Program-made: the position numbers and the translations under genes | Source of the DNA: Paraescarpia echinospica | Taxonomy: Eukaryota; Annelida; Polychaeta; Sabellida; Siboglinidae | Assembly: GCA_020002185.1 (NCBI GenBank) | Contig: CM034532.1 | Location: 49,849,349-49,913,348 of the forward strand | DNA length: 64,000 nucleotides | Direction: 5' to 3' | Notes under the pieces: model-generated | The model's database searches: none | Told to the model about the DNA's origin: nothing | What the model saw: only the letters and a program-made list of their open reading frames with translations | Shown: positions 20,373 through 31,900 of the stretch, in pieces | Numbering within the stretch: the first letter of the stretch is position 1 | Layout of the letters: each line of letters begins with the position of its first letter

Positions 20373-22365
20373 TGAGAGCATGTGCAGTGCGCTGCACAGG
20401 GCTTTCCGCTTTTGCCTCGACACCGCAATAGCTCCCGGCACGCCTTGGTAGCTTCAGGAAGCGTTGACCAAAGAGGAGACCATCTCCCATCCTCGAAAGT
20501 CCATCCACAGTCCTTTGGAGACGGCACATCCGGCCAAACCACACAACTCAAAGACCATATGCTTGCCTGGTAAATGCTTTGCCTGACGTGTTGCAGCAAT
20601 GCATCCTCTGTTGGTGACAGACGATCGAAGGCGCAGTTTTTCTTCATGAAAAGTTCTCGTTTGCCTCGTTAACAGACGTTGCTACACTTCACTTGTCATA
20701 CATTGTGATGACGAACTTCTCCATCAACTTAAATTCTTGACTAGCCACATCTAACTGGGCAAGCGGTGACCTCGCTATGGTTGCAAATGCCTGTGTCACA
20801 CACACCAGGAACTTCAGAACATGCCTTCCAAGCCGACCTTTTACCCACGCCATGGAACGCTGAAACTACATCACAGCCCGTCATGGCATGGTACATCAGG
20901 AGTCCCTTAGCCTTCCGCTCTCCAAGGCGGTGTTGATGTGTATGTTTCTTAAGTTTCGCCCTCTTCCGAATGCCACTGACAATTGCAAGTTACCGACGGT
21001 CGTCGTCAAATAGAAGAACAATCCAACGAAGATGACGACAACATCCGTGTCTACAGTGCGCACCACGACTGTCTTCGCCCCTTGCTGATCGAAAAGCATG
21101 TAGTGAGTGGTACACTACACGCGTTTCTGCCTCCTTGTAGAGACACAATTCATCCATGACTGTCCCATGAGCAGCTACACTGTCACCAGTTGTCACGCAC
21201 ACTACTTTGTCTTCTGGCCATTGCTCCGTTTGGATTGCATCTCCAAGAAACTTGAAAAGATCCTCCTTATGTTTTGAGTCCCGCAGGAACTCTGGCCATT
21301 TCTTTGGAACCATGGCTTGTCGTGTAACTCGCACTCTTCCACCGTGTCCGCGCTTCTCCCTGGGTTAGTTTCAAGCTGGTATCGACATATTTGTCCCACA
21401 CAATGTCCAATCTCGATGTCAATTCAAGTTCCCTCTTGATGAATGGCATGAACACTTGCTCGGCGTATTCCTGGAACGTTGAGCAGCCTGTAGGGGGTCA
21501 ACATGTGAGTTAGGACAGATCAGTAAAAAACCTTAGCGTCTACAAATGGAGGAGTCTCGGTGTGGTCAGGAACATCAAGACAAGACAGCAGGTCCGACTT
21601 TGTACCAAACTTCACTTCCCCAAAGTGTGATAGAGAGGGCGGGAAAGGTTGAGCAAAAATACAACGGGGTCGCCATCGCGGACTTGGTTTGCAATGTACA
21701 ACTTGCCAAACAGTGATGCATCTGACTTGATGTTCGATAGCTGCGTGACTTTCTTCTTCTCCAGGTTCCTTTTTCTTAGCGTGGGAAAGCCGTTTCTCTT
21801 GATCCGGGTGCTGAATGGTGTGCTCCTTTCGTGTAAAACATTCAACCGGAATGCCTCGTATTGTGCCCGGCTCACAGTCTCCAACTTCGATATGGTCTCC
21901 ACCACGGACTATGGAACGCATGCTTGGCTGTGGAGCACAACCAGACTGCTGCACTCAAGCTCGAAGGGATTTCCGTGTTGCCGAATGACACCGACGAGTG
22001 CAGACACATCGGAATGGAACTTCCGCTGAGTAGCCAAGACTTCTTCTTGGGGCATCTCGCTGGTTGTTTGTACTGCGGGTGATATCTGTGTTTTGAATTC
22101 TTGCAGGAGTCGTGCCAACTCTGATTCCACGAGGAGCCATCTTTGAAGAGCTGCTGTTTTTACGGTGAGACTGAAGATGCCTCCTTTCCCCTTCACGCCT
22201 TCATTTGCCTCTTCGTGCGCCTGGTCAACGGGCATTGCTGAGAAACGGCGAATCGTTTTGGGCATTACCCAATCGCCTTGTGTGAACATCATCGATGTTG
22301 CATGGGGCAATGCCTTCATGTTCTCCAGGTGCACGGTGATCCATCGACTGCAGTTCACCATCGTC
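20326..22365 (-). pseudogene. Multicopy invertebrate protein of unknown function, Cys-rich tail, decayed
   Basis: Reading the minus strand with frameshifts gives a consistent protein: WITVHLENMKALPHATSM and FSAMPVDQAHEEANEGVKG (about 22360-22200); ARLLQEF; NVLHERSTPFSTRIKRNGFP (about 21830); FQEYAEQVFMPFIKRELEL (about 21470); LDIVWDKYVDTSLK; KKWPEFLRDSKHKEDLFKFL (about 21300); YKEAETRVVYHSLHAF; VVVRTVDTDVVVIFVGLF (about 21050); MTGCDVVSAFHGVGKRSAWK (about 20850); LSPTEDALLQHVRQSIYQAS (about 20600); TLPEATKACRELLRC; and a Cys tail CTCSQAGLPCTDLCTCSC. I recognise this as a family repeated in many cnidarian, molluscan and deuterostome genomes. The VDTDVVV core suggests a PIN-like fold, which is inference. 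At least four frame breaks are present. Confidence 0.7.
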
Positions 22366-22688
22366 TAGACATTAGTCATTCCAGTTCATTCATTTTACCT
22401 ATTTAGAAATAGGCCTTGAAGTAAAACAAAATAGACCAGCATATAAACTTAGCTTGCATATATGCACAAGAACAGTCGCCCTGTTGAAGAATACAAATTT
22501 CCTTATCATTGCTATTTGACCATGATATTTCCAGGTTACTGACATGTAACCTTGCCATTTATAGTCACGAACACAACATCAGATTTGGATCCGGCATGCG
22601 TGCGTACAAAAACAGCGATGGTACTGACAAATATCAGGCTCATTACCGTTATTATTATATAAACAAAAACAGGGATGTTTTAAAAAAA

Positions 22689-22709
22689 TGACCTTGACAT
22701 TCAAGGTCA
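22689..22709. promoter_or_regulatory. Everted TCAAGGTCA pair (ERR/NR5A-type extended half-sites)
   Basis: TGACCTTGA-CAT-TCAAGGTCA is a perfect everted repeat. TCAAGGTCA is the extended half-site bound by ERR and NR5A nuclear receptors. It could equally be part of a dispersed repeat, since a second copy lies 141 bp away. Confidence 0.4.
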
Positions 22710-22829
22710 TACATATACATACATGCCCATATACTTGCATACATACATAATTATGCACACACATTCGTACACATATATACAAAAACAGTGGTGGTATTGA
22801 AAAAGATATATTTCACATTCAGTAACATT

Positions 22830-22850
22830 TGACCTTGATATTCAAGGTCA
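22830..22850. promoter_or_regulatory. Second everted TCAAGGTCA pair
   Basis: TGACCTTGA-TAT-TCAAGGTCA has the same architecture and 3-nt spacing as the pair at 22689. It lies about 430 bp upstream of the signal-peptide exon at 23284. Confidence 0.4.
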
Positions 22851-23283
22851 AGGACACAAAATCTGACGTGGAGCTCCCTCTCATCGGATTCGCCGTGAAA
22901 TTTTACATATATGTCTGCTATAATTGCCATGCTTTTATCCGGCAAGTAAGGAATCGGCCTAAAATTGGCCTTAACAAACCAAACTAAAAGCGGTAGCACT
23001 TAGTTGTGTATTTTAGTGGGGCATTAGGCATTGAACACACAACTCGCAACAGAAGTTTAGCTGTGTACGGCTAGTATTAAGCCGCTTGTTTTTCCTATAC
23101 AACCTGTTACATTAAGTAGCGTGGAGAAGTACTGGGTGACTAAGTTTGCCTCCTACTGAGATCATAGAAGCACAACTGACGTTATTAAGCGATATCTGTA
23201 TTACGTGTACGCCGCTAACCGACACGGTTGAATGAATTAGCGGAAAAAGTCAAGTGTCGTCTTGGACGTACGTGTCCCGCACG

Positions 23284-23338
23284 ATGCTGGCCGTACTGGC
23301 GGCGTTGCTGATTGTTCTGGCAGATCATGGTACATCAG
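23284..23338 (+). CDS. Signal-peptide first exon of an unidentified secreted or membrane gene
   Basis: ATG at 23284 opens MLAVLAALLIVLADHGTS, a textbook signal peptide. It ends in phase 1 at a donor TCAG/GTAGGT (23339). A short leader, hydrophobic core and phase-1 donor are typical first exons of modular extracellular proteins. Candidate second exons in compatible phase are the Cys-rich segment at 27236-27429 and, less likely, an acceptor at 26840 that yields only 16 codons before a stop. Confidence 0.5.
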
Positions 23339-24075
23339 GTAGGTCGTAATAACGAGCAATACAGCGCCCAACTTTGTGGGAATCAGTCAACTGTCATCGG
23401 CCACGACTTTCAACTTATGCTGCAAGTTTTTTTCTGGAGAATATTGTTTACCGACACAAGAGTAATTAGTATTTCTAAAATTACACAGGGACAACTTATA
23501 GGATGGGAGGTCAAATTACCAGGGAAGTCTACATTAAAGTATTTTTACTCCAACATAAAAAATACTATGGGAGTCAAAATACTTCACTTTTTTGTTACAG
23601 TTATCTACGAGGCCTGTTGGTCTTTCTATGAATAATACAATTATGATATTTCGACGTTATGTAAATCGTTCCCATTAGCTGTCCAGAGGACAACTTATGT
23701 AGTTTGGTAGATTCACGCATGACATTGCGGGACCAGTTTGATTGGCGAGTTTGGTTATTGTGCTGACAGAGATTTGAGGAATAACTTAGGTGTGTACATC
23801 AAAAAGAGTTAACACAAACTAGCCATTTGTAACTACACAAACAACAATATCACGCCGGCGGTTCACTCAGATTGTGTTCTCAAAGTTGTATAGTCTGACG
23901 TCGGAATGTTTACCCTTATGCTACGTTCATACATAGTTAAACCGGTTTAACTCGGCGTTTTACTTCACGTGTTACGTAGTTTGCAAGAAGTGTAGACAGA
24001 CGCATGGCGTTGCGAACAACCGTACGTCAACACCCCGTGTTGATGCCGTGGTGATCGACTTAATTGTTTATCTTA
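23339..24075. other. Intron-like, no gene seen
   Basis: Downstream of the donor at 23339. The open frame 23312-23635 shows no recognisable motif. TTA at 24073-24075 is the left target duplication of the Harbinger derivative. Confidence 0.4.
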
Positions 24076-24746
24076 AGCTAGCCGCACACCGCCCGATTGT
24101 CTACGCTGCGACGCATCTCGACCGTCGTAGCCCAATCGCTGAAGATCGTAAGCTTAAGACTGTCCTACGACTCACCGCCGCACACCGCTACGATTGTTAA
24201 CAACTGGATATATAAACACAGCGTTATTCGTATGAAACATTGGCTGCCACCTTTCGGTTTGTATCCGAATTTCAATAATATGGCGCCTTCCGTTGCAGAG
24301 AATGTTCGGGCAATAATTGTGAATGTCGCATTTTCGTGATTATAGCAGGTTAATTAATCGGAGGCGGAAGAGGGACAAAAAGGTAGGGTGTGGGTAAAGA
24401 CATGGGTGGGGAGACATGATGAACAAGGGTGTTACAACATCCTTGTAAAGGAGGTGGCCGCAGAAGATGCTGGCAGCTTCCGAAATTTTATCAGGCTATA
24501 TCCTGCGTTGTTTGACACCCTTCTTTATCTTGTTTCCCTGCTGATCGTCAAACAACACACACGCACTATCGAGCCGCAATCTCCCCGGCAGAGTGGCTCG
24601 CCGTGACCCTGATATTTCTTGCAACAGGTATGACTGGGCAATGGTAGTCGTAAGCACAGCACACTACCCCGATTACGCACGATTGTCTACGCTGCGACGG
24701 TCGAGATGCGTCGCAGTGTAGGCAATCGGGCGGTGTGCGGCGGGCT
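24076..24746 (+). mobile_element. 671-bp PIF/Harbinger derivative with long TIRs and TTA target duplication
   Basis: GCCGCACACCGCCCGATTG and the following bases (TCTACGCTGCGACGCATCTC, about 24081-24120) recur in inverted form at about 24690-24742. TTA flanks both ends (24073-24075 and 24747-24749), the 3-bp duplication typical of this superfamily. Inside, 24388-24606 encodes the amino part of a HARBI1-type nuclease (WVKTWVGRHDEQGCYNILVK; FRNFIRLYPALFDTLL). The catalytic region is gone, so this is a deletion derivative that needs a transposase from elsewhere. Confidence 0.85.
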
Positions 24747-24794
24747 TTATTAGAATCGAACTAGCATGAGTATGCGGTACCGTTAACTTTTTCC

Positions 24795-25080
24795 TCAGTG
24801 TAATCAACGAAGTTCCTGGGGTGACAGAGGCATTTGCAACCATTGGGAGGTCACCGTTTGCCGAGTTCGACGTGGCTAGTTCAGAAGTTGATGGAGAAGT
24901 TCGTTATCTCAATGTATGACAAGTCCAGTGCAGGAACGTATGCTAACGACACAAGCCGATAACTTTTCACGCAGCAAAACTGCGCCTTAAATCCTCTGCC
25001 ACCAACACAGGATGCTGCAACACGTCAGACGAGGCATCTACCAGGCATGCATATTGTCTTTGAGTTGTGTGGCTATTTCA
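24795..25080 (+). pseudogene. Second copy (fragment) of the Cys-tailed multicopy family
   Basis: Plus-strand DNA here matches the minus strand of 20860-20590 almost base for base over long blocks: ACAGGCATTTGCAACCAT, TTGATGGAGAAGTTCGT, AATGTATGACAAG, then GGATGCTGCAACACGTCAGA and CATCTACCAGGCATGCATAT. It covers the stretch around the motif ALLQHVRQSIYQAS. It is broken by indels and begins right after the Harbinger derivative. Confidence 0.75.
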
Positions 25081-25084
25081 CGTT

Positions 25085-26530
25085 CAGTAATATTTAAGTT
25101 TGCAAATTACTCAAATCCACCGATCCTCACAAAGCATGCGGCCCTGACCTGATCCCAATGCCGTCTCGAAGAGCTGTGCTGACACAGCTGTGTTTCAGCA
25201 CTCCGGGACATATTTCAAAGATCTCTGGACGTCCTACCCTAGGACTGGTGCACAGCAAACGTGTCTGCTGTCTAAGAAAGGAGACAAGTACCTACCAGAA
25301 AACAATCGTCCCATCTCCTTAACAACTGTCTCATGCAAAATTGTCGAACAATTGATATACCACCACCTCACGACCTACCTTGATGAACACAACGTCCTAA
25401 CGCACCTCAACCACGGCGTCAGAGCAGGCTTCTCCTGCAAAAGAAACACTACTTCTAACCACCGTGCACGACCTCTTCTCTTCTTTTGACTCAGATAGAC
25501 ATGGCAATATTGGGTGTTAGCAAGACATTCGATACCGTCCCTCACAGAAAACTCTTACACAAACTACCCCACTATGGCATAGCACCGATTACACTCACGT
25601 GGCTAGAAAACGTCTTGATCAGAAGGTCCATGAAAGTTGTGCTCGATGGCAAAACATCGAGAGAAATACCAATCGACTCGAGTCGAGTTTCACAAGACAC
25701 TGTTCTTGGCCCTTTGCTCTTTCTGTGCCATATAAATGATTTACCACCATCAACCAAGTCACAAGTCCGCCTGTTCGCAGATCACTGTTTACTATATCGT
25801 ATAACAAAAACATTCCAAGATCACATAGCACTCCAAAATTACCTGAAACAACTAGAAAAGTGGGCAAAGGACTGGGGAATGACCTTCAATACAAACAAAT
25901 GTTACATCCTCAGCGTAAAGAACAAAACTGATTATTTCTAAAGCCTTAATAACGAAACCATAGAACGCGTAAACAGCAACCCTTATCTTGGCATTTCTAG
26001 CTCTGACGATCTAAAGTGGCACTCCCATATTGCTACAATAGCCAAAAAGAAATATACGACACTGTCCGATAACTAGCAAACGAACGGCATACACTGCCCT
26101 TGTGGGCGCTGCCCTAGAATACGGAGCTGTTGTATGGGATCCATATCATCGGAGGGATATAGATAGATTAGAACGTGTCTAACACCGTGGCGCTCGCTTC
26201 ATTACTGACAACTACCACTCCAGACATCAAGTATCCACCACAACCATGTTTAACCCACCTTAAACTCATTACCCTAGAAAGCAGACGGCGAGATCTACGA
26301 CTAAAATTCATGTATCGAGTGTTTGAGGGATCTATCTCAGACATTCCCACAGAAACGTTCTTCCGGCCCCCAAGAGTAAATAAAAGACGCATACAACCAA
26401 AACATTTCCCAACAATACCAGGTGCTGTATAGTACTACATACTGCCCATACTGACCAATTTAAAAACTCGTATTTTGTAAAGACAATAGTAGACTGAAAC
26501 AAACTATACGAGTCGAAAGTTCAGGCTGAA
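25085..26530 (+). mobile_element. Jockey-like LINE, 5'-truncated and decayed
   Basis: Starts in TDPHKACGPDLIP-type codons, then YLPENNRPISLTTVSCKIVE (25190-25489). A frameshift leads to the main piece (25486-25941): FDTVPHRKLLHKLPHYGIAP, TVLGPLLFLCHINDLPPS and VRLFADHCLLYR. The catalytic FADD reads FADH, so the enzyme is dead. The thumb continues in shifting frames (NPYLGISSSDDLKWHSHI at about 25990; RRRDLRLKFMYRVFEGSI at about 26290). Confidence 0.82.
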
Positions 26531-27235
26531 ACCAATAATGATTTCAGCCGCTTATTATGTGGCCCAAACACTAATAACACGTACACGCAGCCACCCCGTC
26601 GTAAACCATAGCCAATAGTGGCTTCTTACGACGTAAATATTCAGATTCAGATCAACATTGTTGACAAAGACAAAGCTTGACGGAGTCACGCGCATAATTG
26701 CGATTGTGGCAAACCAGTGTAAACATGGAATGGGCGTCAACATCATGTACGAATATAGAAGTGATAATAATACGTAAGTTGACTGTAAAATCACAAGTTA
26801 CATTCATTAATCTGTTTTAAATATAAACGTGTTTTTATAGCTCAAGGAACACCAAATGGTGGCTCAAGTGATCCCACGGTTGGGAACCCTTGAGCAAATT
26901 CACATGCTTCCACTAATTTGCAAATATTTTAAAATTGACACATCCCAGCCTCACAAATTTCACGACCCTCTTAGATACACACACGCACGCACGCACGCAT
27001 GCATGCAAACACACACGCACACGATTGTGCAACTTTAACGTCAAAAACGGTATTGTTTGTTTATCGTGAAAACAAAAAATGGTCATGGGTTCCAACCTTC
27101 CCGAAACATTAGGGAAGTAGCTTATTTCATTTATTTTATAGTTCCTTCTAAGACGTTTACAATGTTTATATGTAGACCTGTGTAGTTAGGAACGGTCTAT
27201 TATTGTTTATTCCAAAAAGCCTAATAATAGTGGAG
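26531..27235. other. No gene recognised; short ACGC/ACAC repeats
   Basis: Contains CACGCACGCACGCACGCATG at about 26981-27004. An acceptor-like TGTTTTTATAG ends at 26840 but opens only a 16-codon frame. Confidence 0.4.
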
Positions 27236-27429
27236 TTCGTTTTAAGAATTGCTACGATGCGTTCGTCGTTATAGGAGCCCGATGTTGGTTCGTCAGCACG
27301 TCGGACAGACAAGGGCCGTGCATCTTCCCTTGTCGATGTACCAACGGCTGCGATACCACCACCACGGCGGACGATGTGAAGACGATCACCCGAGTGGCTA
27401 CTGTTGGGGCGGCTCTGCATGTCAGACAG
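27236..27429 (+). CDS. Possible Cys-rich extracellular exon
   Basis: In phase with the signal-peptide exon (2 nt, then 64 open codons) the plus strand reads RFKNCYDAFVVIGARCWF, then QGPCIFPCRCTNGCDTTTTA, with six cysteines spaced like an EGF or scavenger-receptor module. It ends ACAG at a GTGGAC donor. The acceptor (TGGAG) is poor. A minus-strand frame is also open across the segment, so composition alone cannot decide. Tentative. Confidence 0.22.
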
Positions 27430-27619
27430 GTGGACATATGATATGTAGTGTGTATGCTACGTCGGATATCTCAGCGCTGTCGTAATGATGTACATTGTGT
27501 TTTAGTTATGCACAGGTAACACACAACTACCCTACTACGCCCAATATTTTATTGATAATACATATTATTTGTTCTGTACATAAATGTCATGTGTGAAGTC
27601 TCAAAATTGCTTCACATTA

Positions 27620-28900
27620 TTCTGTCTGCAGATGATACTAGCACTTTTTATTCGGCTAGTAACACTGATGGTGTAAGCACTGTAGGTAACAACGAACTAA
27701 AAATCTACACCTGTCGTTCCGAGCGAACAAGTTATCGCACAATATGAACAGAACACATTTTATAATGTTTAACAGTAAAAAACAATCTAGAACACATGTG
27801 AATACAATTCTGAATGGGACAAACATTGATCACGTATCATATACAACAAATTCCCTGGAGTAACCATTGATGAAAACTTAACATGGAGAGAACACATAAA
27901 AAAGGTTGAATCAAAAGTATTAAAAAGCATAGCAATTTTGTATGAAACTATGCATGTTCTTGATTGTCAACATTACACACATTATATAAAAAGGTAAGTT
28001 CTTATATAGCGCAGTATCCAGTCCTCAGAACTGCTCAAAGCGCTTTACACTTTACTCCCTGGCTACGCTGCAATTAATGTGCGAAGACTATTCGTACACA
28101 AATATATACCACTGTCTATAGCCAGGTACTCATTCATAAAACAGAGTGAACTGAAGCAATGTAGAATAAATGAACTTGTCCAAGGTTCGACACCGCCGCA
28201 CAGGATTCGAACCCGCGTTCTCTCAGTCGAGAGTCCGGAGTTCTTACCGCTGCGCTACTGCACTCCACAATATAAATCACTTGTTGAACCACCTATTGCT
28301 GTGAGATCTGGGGAAATACTTATCAATCTAAACTCAGAAAACTATCTCTGTTACAGAAAAAGCTGTACGGATTATTTATAACCTTAATTACCATGATCAT
28401 ACATCTGCATTTTTCCATCTCTCAAATATGTTTAAATTTCATGATTTAGTGAAATACAAGACTATGATTATACTTTATAAAGCAAACAATCACTCTTTAA
28501 ATGGTCGTGTTCAAACATTCTTTGAACAAACCGCAGCTATACATTGCGTGATACCAGACAAAGCAGTTTTGTTTAAAAAAACACTACCCTGAGACAGTTG
28601 TCACTCACCGTCAAGGGTATAAAAACTTAGAACAATATTATTTAGCAAATAAACTGATTCAGCTTCCAAGTTTAACACAATTTTAAAAAAGCATTTAAGT
28701 TGTCATTACTTTCTACATATTAGTGGAATATTTTTTTGTAATTTATTTACTATTCATATTGTATTTATTAAGTTTTTTTAGTTTGAGAAGGGCATGGCAA
28801 CAGCTTATGACTTCAGCTATGTCCTTTCAGCAGTAGCAGCACCATATACATTATGCATATATTATGTTGCTGTTGTTGAATAAACTTTTATTCAAACATT
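27620..28900 (+). mobile_element. CR1-like LINE 3' fragment interrupted by a SINE
   Basis: From the catalytic ADDTSTFYSASNTDG (about 27632) through GVTIDENLTWREHIKKVESK (about 27860) to a thumb remnant (YKANNHSLNG at about 28480). The 3' end has a TTGTTGAATAAACTTTTATTCAAAC terminus at about 28870. Stops and frameshifts throughout. A tRNA-type SINE at 27995-28275 splits the frame. Confidence 0.65.
27995..28275 (-). mobile_element. tRNA-derived SINE, copy 1
   Basis: On the minus strand: A-box-like TAGCGCAGCGGTAAGAAC and B box GGTTCGAATCC (about 28212-28202) form a tRNA-like head. The tail carries GTAAAGCGCTTTGAGCAG-like sequence. It shares the head and the AAAGCGCTTTG tail motif with the copies at 35925 and 49530. 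It lies inside LINE sequence. Confidence 0.75.
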
Positions 28901-31900
28901 GGACATGCCATCATAAATTAAATTTTGTTGAAAAATGTAAGGCAAAGTTGGTAGTGTTCGAATATGTGTAAATTATGATTCATTATGGTTAGCATAACTT
29001 GAATGAAGCGATTTCCTTTATACTCTTGCTTTTACCAAAATCTAATCCATTATTTTATGTTTTGTATGTATATATATATATATATATACTATACGTATAT
29101 ATACATATATATATATATATCACAAGAGCACTTCTCAAAAAAGATATTTGTAAATGTTCTAAACAGGCATCATAACGCGTACACCTTATATATGAAAACA
29201 GACTTTTGAAGGATGCAGTCGCAACCTTTAAGGATGCTTGAAACAATTATAAACAAGAATTACGGACATGTTTGAAACTGTCATAGACATGATGTGTACA
29301 TTAGTTGTTGATACCGTTACTCAGTAGGGTAATTGTGCACCCCTGTACAATACGTAGCCGTGCAATATTCTGTTGCATCGCAGTGGGCCTACATACAACA
29401 ATATACAATGTGTAGCAGACAATATACAAGTAAAACCATTGATACAAAGAACAATACAAAGAAAACATGTACAAATTGCTTAAAACCCATATATGTACAA
29501 GATTGTCTTGATTTATCATATGATAACAATAATGCACTTAGTATGTTTTTTAATATTCATACCACATTAATGCAATGACGGTTTCTGATTGCTTTTTTAT
29601 AACAAAAGACCTGACACCTCACGATGATGTGTTCATCAGCTATGGTTCACCACTTAACGGTGTGCACATTGCATACTTGGCTGGTTTTACTGGAAGTTGG
29701 CGTACGTGTCAAACTGAGACATGTACGCCAGCGCCAACTCGTACAGGAGCCGGTACTGCACCTATAATAAAATGTCATTATGTATTACTAGTTGAAAGTT
29801 GCGTTGAACATACTAACAGTGACAATGAACAAGAATAGGAGTTAGAGTGTGAACGCGAAGACGACATTTTCTAGCCTTGTCATATTTAAATCTGATGTCA
29901 TGCATATATGTCTCCAAACAGTGCCATATAAGCACACACATGCATATATTGATAACAATTATTACTCTTATTTGTTAATAGAGTTTGATGCAAAGACAAA
30001 GAGCGTAAATTATTGTCGTTTGACTATCAGATTGGATTATGTAAATGGTGTGACAGATCATAGTTAATTGCAATATTATATCTGCCCAATGAGAGTATAG
30101 AGAACAGTAGGGACTTGTATATGCTCTGAAGAAATTTAACATAATACCAACAAAACGATTGGTTTGATAATGATAGAGAATGCGCCACACGGTACAATGT
30201 TACATTTTGGGAACAAGAAACGTATTAAACCATAGGTGACGATATTTGGGAGAATGGAACAGGCTGTTGGCCGCACACGGAGAAACTAACCAGAAAGTAC
30301 CTTAACAAAGATAGCATTAAGTTAAAATAGAGAATGACAACACTGGGGTGATGGACATGTATCGTGATGTGTTGTGGCCAGGTGATGCGGATGTGTTGGA
30401 CAGAACGATCTAGTGACGACCACTTACGAGGTGTGTTATGAGTTGTGGCCGGGTGGTGCGGATGTGTTGGACTGCGTGGAAGACATCCGCCTCTTGTTCC
30501 ACCTTCATGTATTCCAACAGGTAGCTGGCCGCACACACCAGTCCACTGCGACTCGCTCCGTCTCTGGTCAAGAACAGTTCACATTATATTACAGCCAATA
30601 TCATTACAAATTTTCTTCTACACCGTGGTTGTGAATAATAATATTACTACGATAAAAACAATATTGGCATATTTAGGGGATGGCCACGATATTTGACCAT
30701 GGTAAATTTATATGCAATTAAGCTTTGTCCCTATTCCGAGATCTTAGATTAGACGTCACTGAAACACCCTCACAATAATGTGTTATGTTTGAGTACATTT
30801 GAAAAGTGCCTGTAACAGACTGTATACAGATAAAACTATATATGCGAGCGAAAATGAACAACTCAAAACACGTCGAAAACATTAAATTCTACGCTCGCTA
30901 GCACCCTCACGTCTCAGCCGATCCCGACGACCTTGGTATCATTTGAAAGGATTCACTTTCTGTTATTCTAGCGTCATCTAGATTTCCCGGTAACCATTAA
31001 TAGAACACCTATAAAAGGACCTACAATCGTGCCGTCTTCGGTGTTTTGTATGGTTCCGAACGATGTTGGCGGCGGGTACTCAGTACATTAATCTTCCAAT
31101 CTTTCCTCATTTGTATACGTTCAGACATGCGCACTTCACCAGTTCTTGATTTCATGTTATAACGTTCACCCACGTTTAGATGGCGGCGAAACTGACGTGC
31201 TTTGATGGCAGCGAAACCAATCTATGTCTACGTCGGCGTGACGTCACAATAACGTACACCAACCAACGGAGACTAAGTTTCAAAATTTGATATACGTGAT
31301 TGTGGCCAAGGAGCCTCTATTTGGACAGGAGGCGTCACTGAGCGAGAAAATGGCAGTCTACACTGAAGGTTTTTGTCTGCCATTCGGGAGGCAAGCGCAT
31401 GCGCCTACGGGACTGGCAGCGCGCGATGTTAGCGTATTTATTCAGTCACCTCATTTCATCAGAATAATCACCAAGCTGTGATGTGTCATATAAAATGAAA
31501 TACATTAATGTAATCGATGAAGTTTTTTACCTATCACAATTCAAATAATGAAATTTGCAAACAAAACACGTAGAAACGTTGCAATTATTTATTGAGCCAT
31601 CTGAACTTCGTAGAGTTTCATCAGAATAATCATCAGGCTGTATCACTTACTATATAATTCAAATATTGAGGTTATCGTTGAAAATGTTGAGCAATGGTAA
31701 TGCAAAGAACTGCATTTTCTGCACGCGTATGGTCTGGCTTGGCGCAACTCCAGAATGGCGGACGAACTGCTTACGTACTTTCCTCGAACAATGTAGATAG
31801 CGCGCGCTGCACCGTCTTGTATTGATATACGGTCTTTGATTGTGGCATCACACTACTTCGAGTAAGTCAGTTTCTCCACCGTTTAAAAGTGGGTGGAGCT

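Larger units (their letters stand above)
22366..23283. other. Non-coding; AT-rich with two nuclear-receptor-type palindromes
   Basis: No gene seen. It holds the two TCAAGGTCA palindromes listed separately, ACATATACATAC-type microsatellite sequence at about 22710-22780, and the presumed 5' flank of the signal-peptide exon. No TATA box is evident. Confidence 0.45.

Noticed and set aside
26841..26892. Second exon for the signal-peptide gene (acceptor at 26840, in phase, 16 codons to a stop)
   Set aside because: The product would be a 35-residue peptide with no feature beyond the signal sequence; the region also resembles decayed repeat sequence. Chance is the simpler explanation.
27166..27420. 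Minus-strand frame at 27166-27420 as a further phosphatase exon
   Set aside because: No phosphatase motif (no D2 signature, Q loop or carboxy tail) and no phase-2 acceptor; the plus-strand reading is more protein-like but also weak.
29575..29838. Plus-strand 87-codon frame with several cysteines as a possible receptor exon
   Set aside because: Contains a hairpin-forming repeat (TGGCGTACGTGTC and its complement), no splice signals in suitable phase, and no recognisable module.
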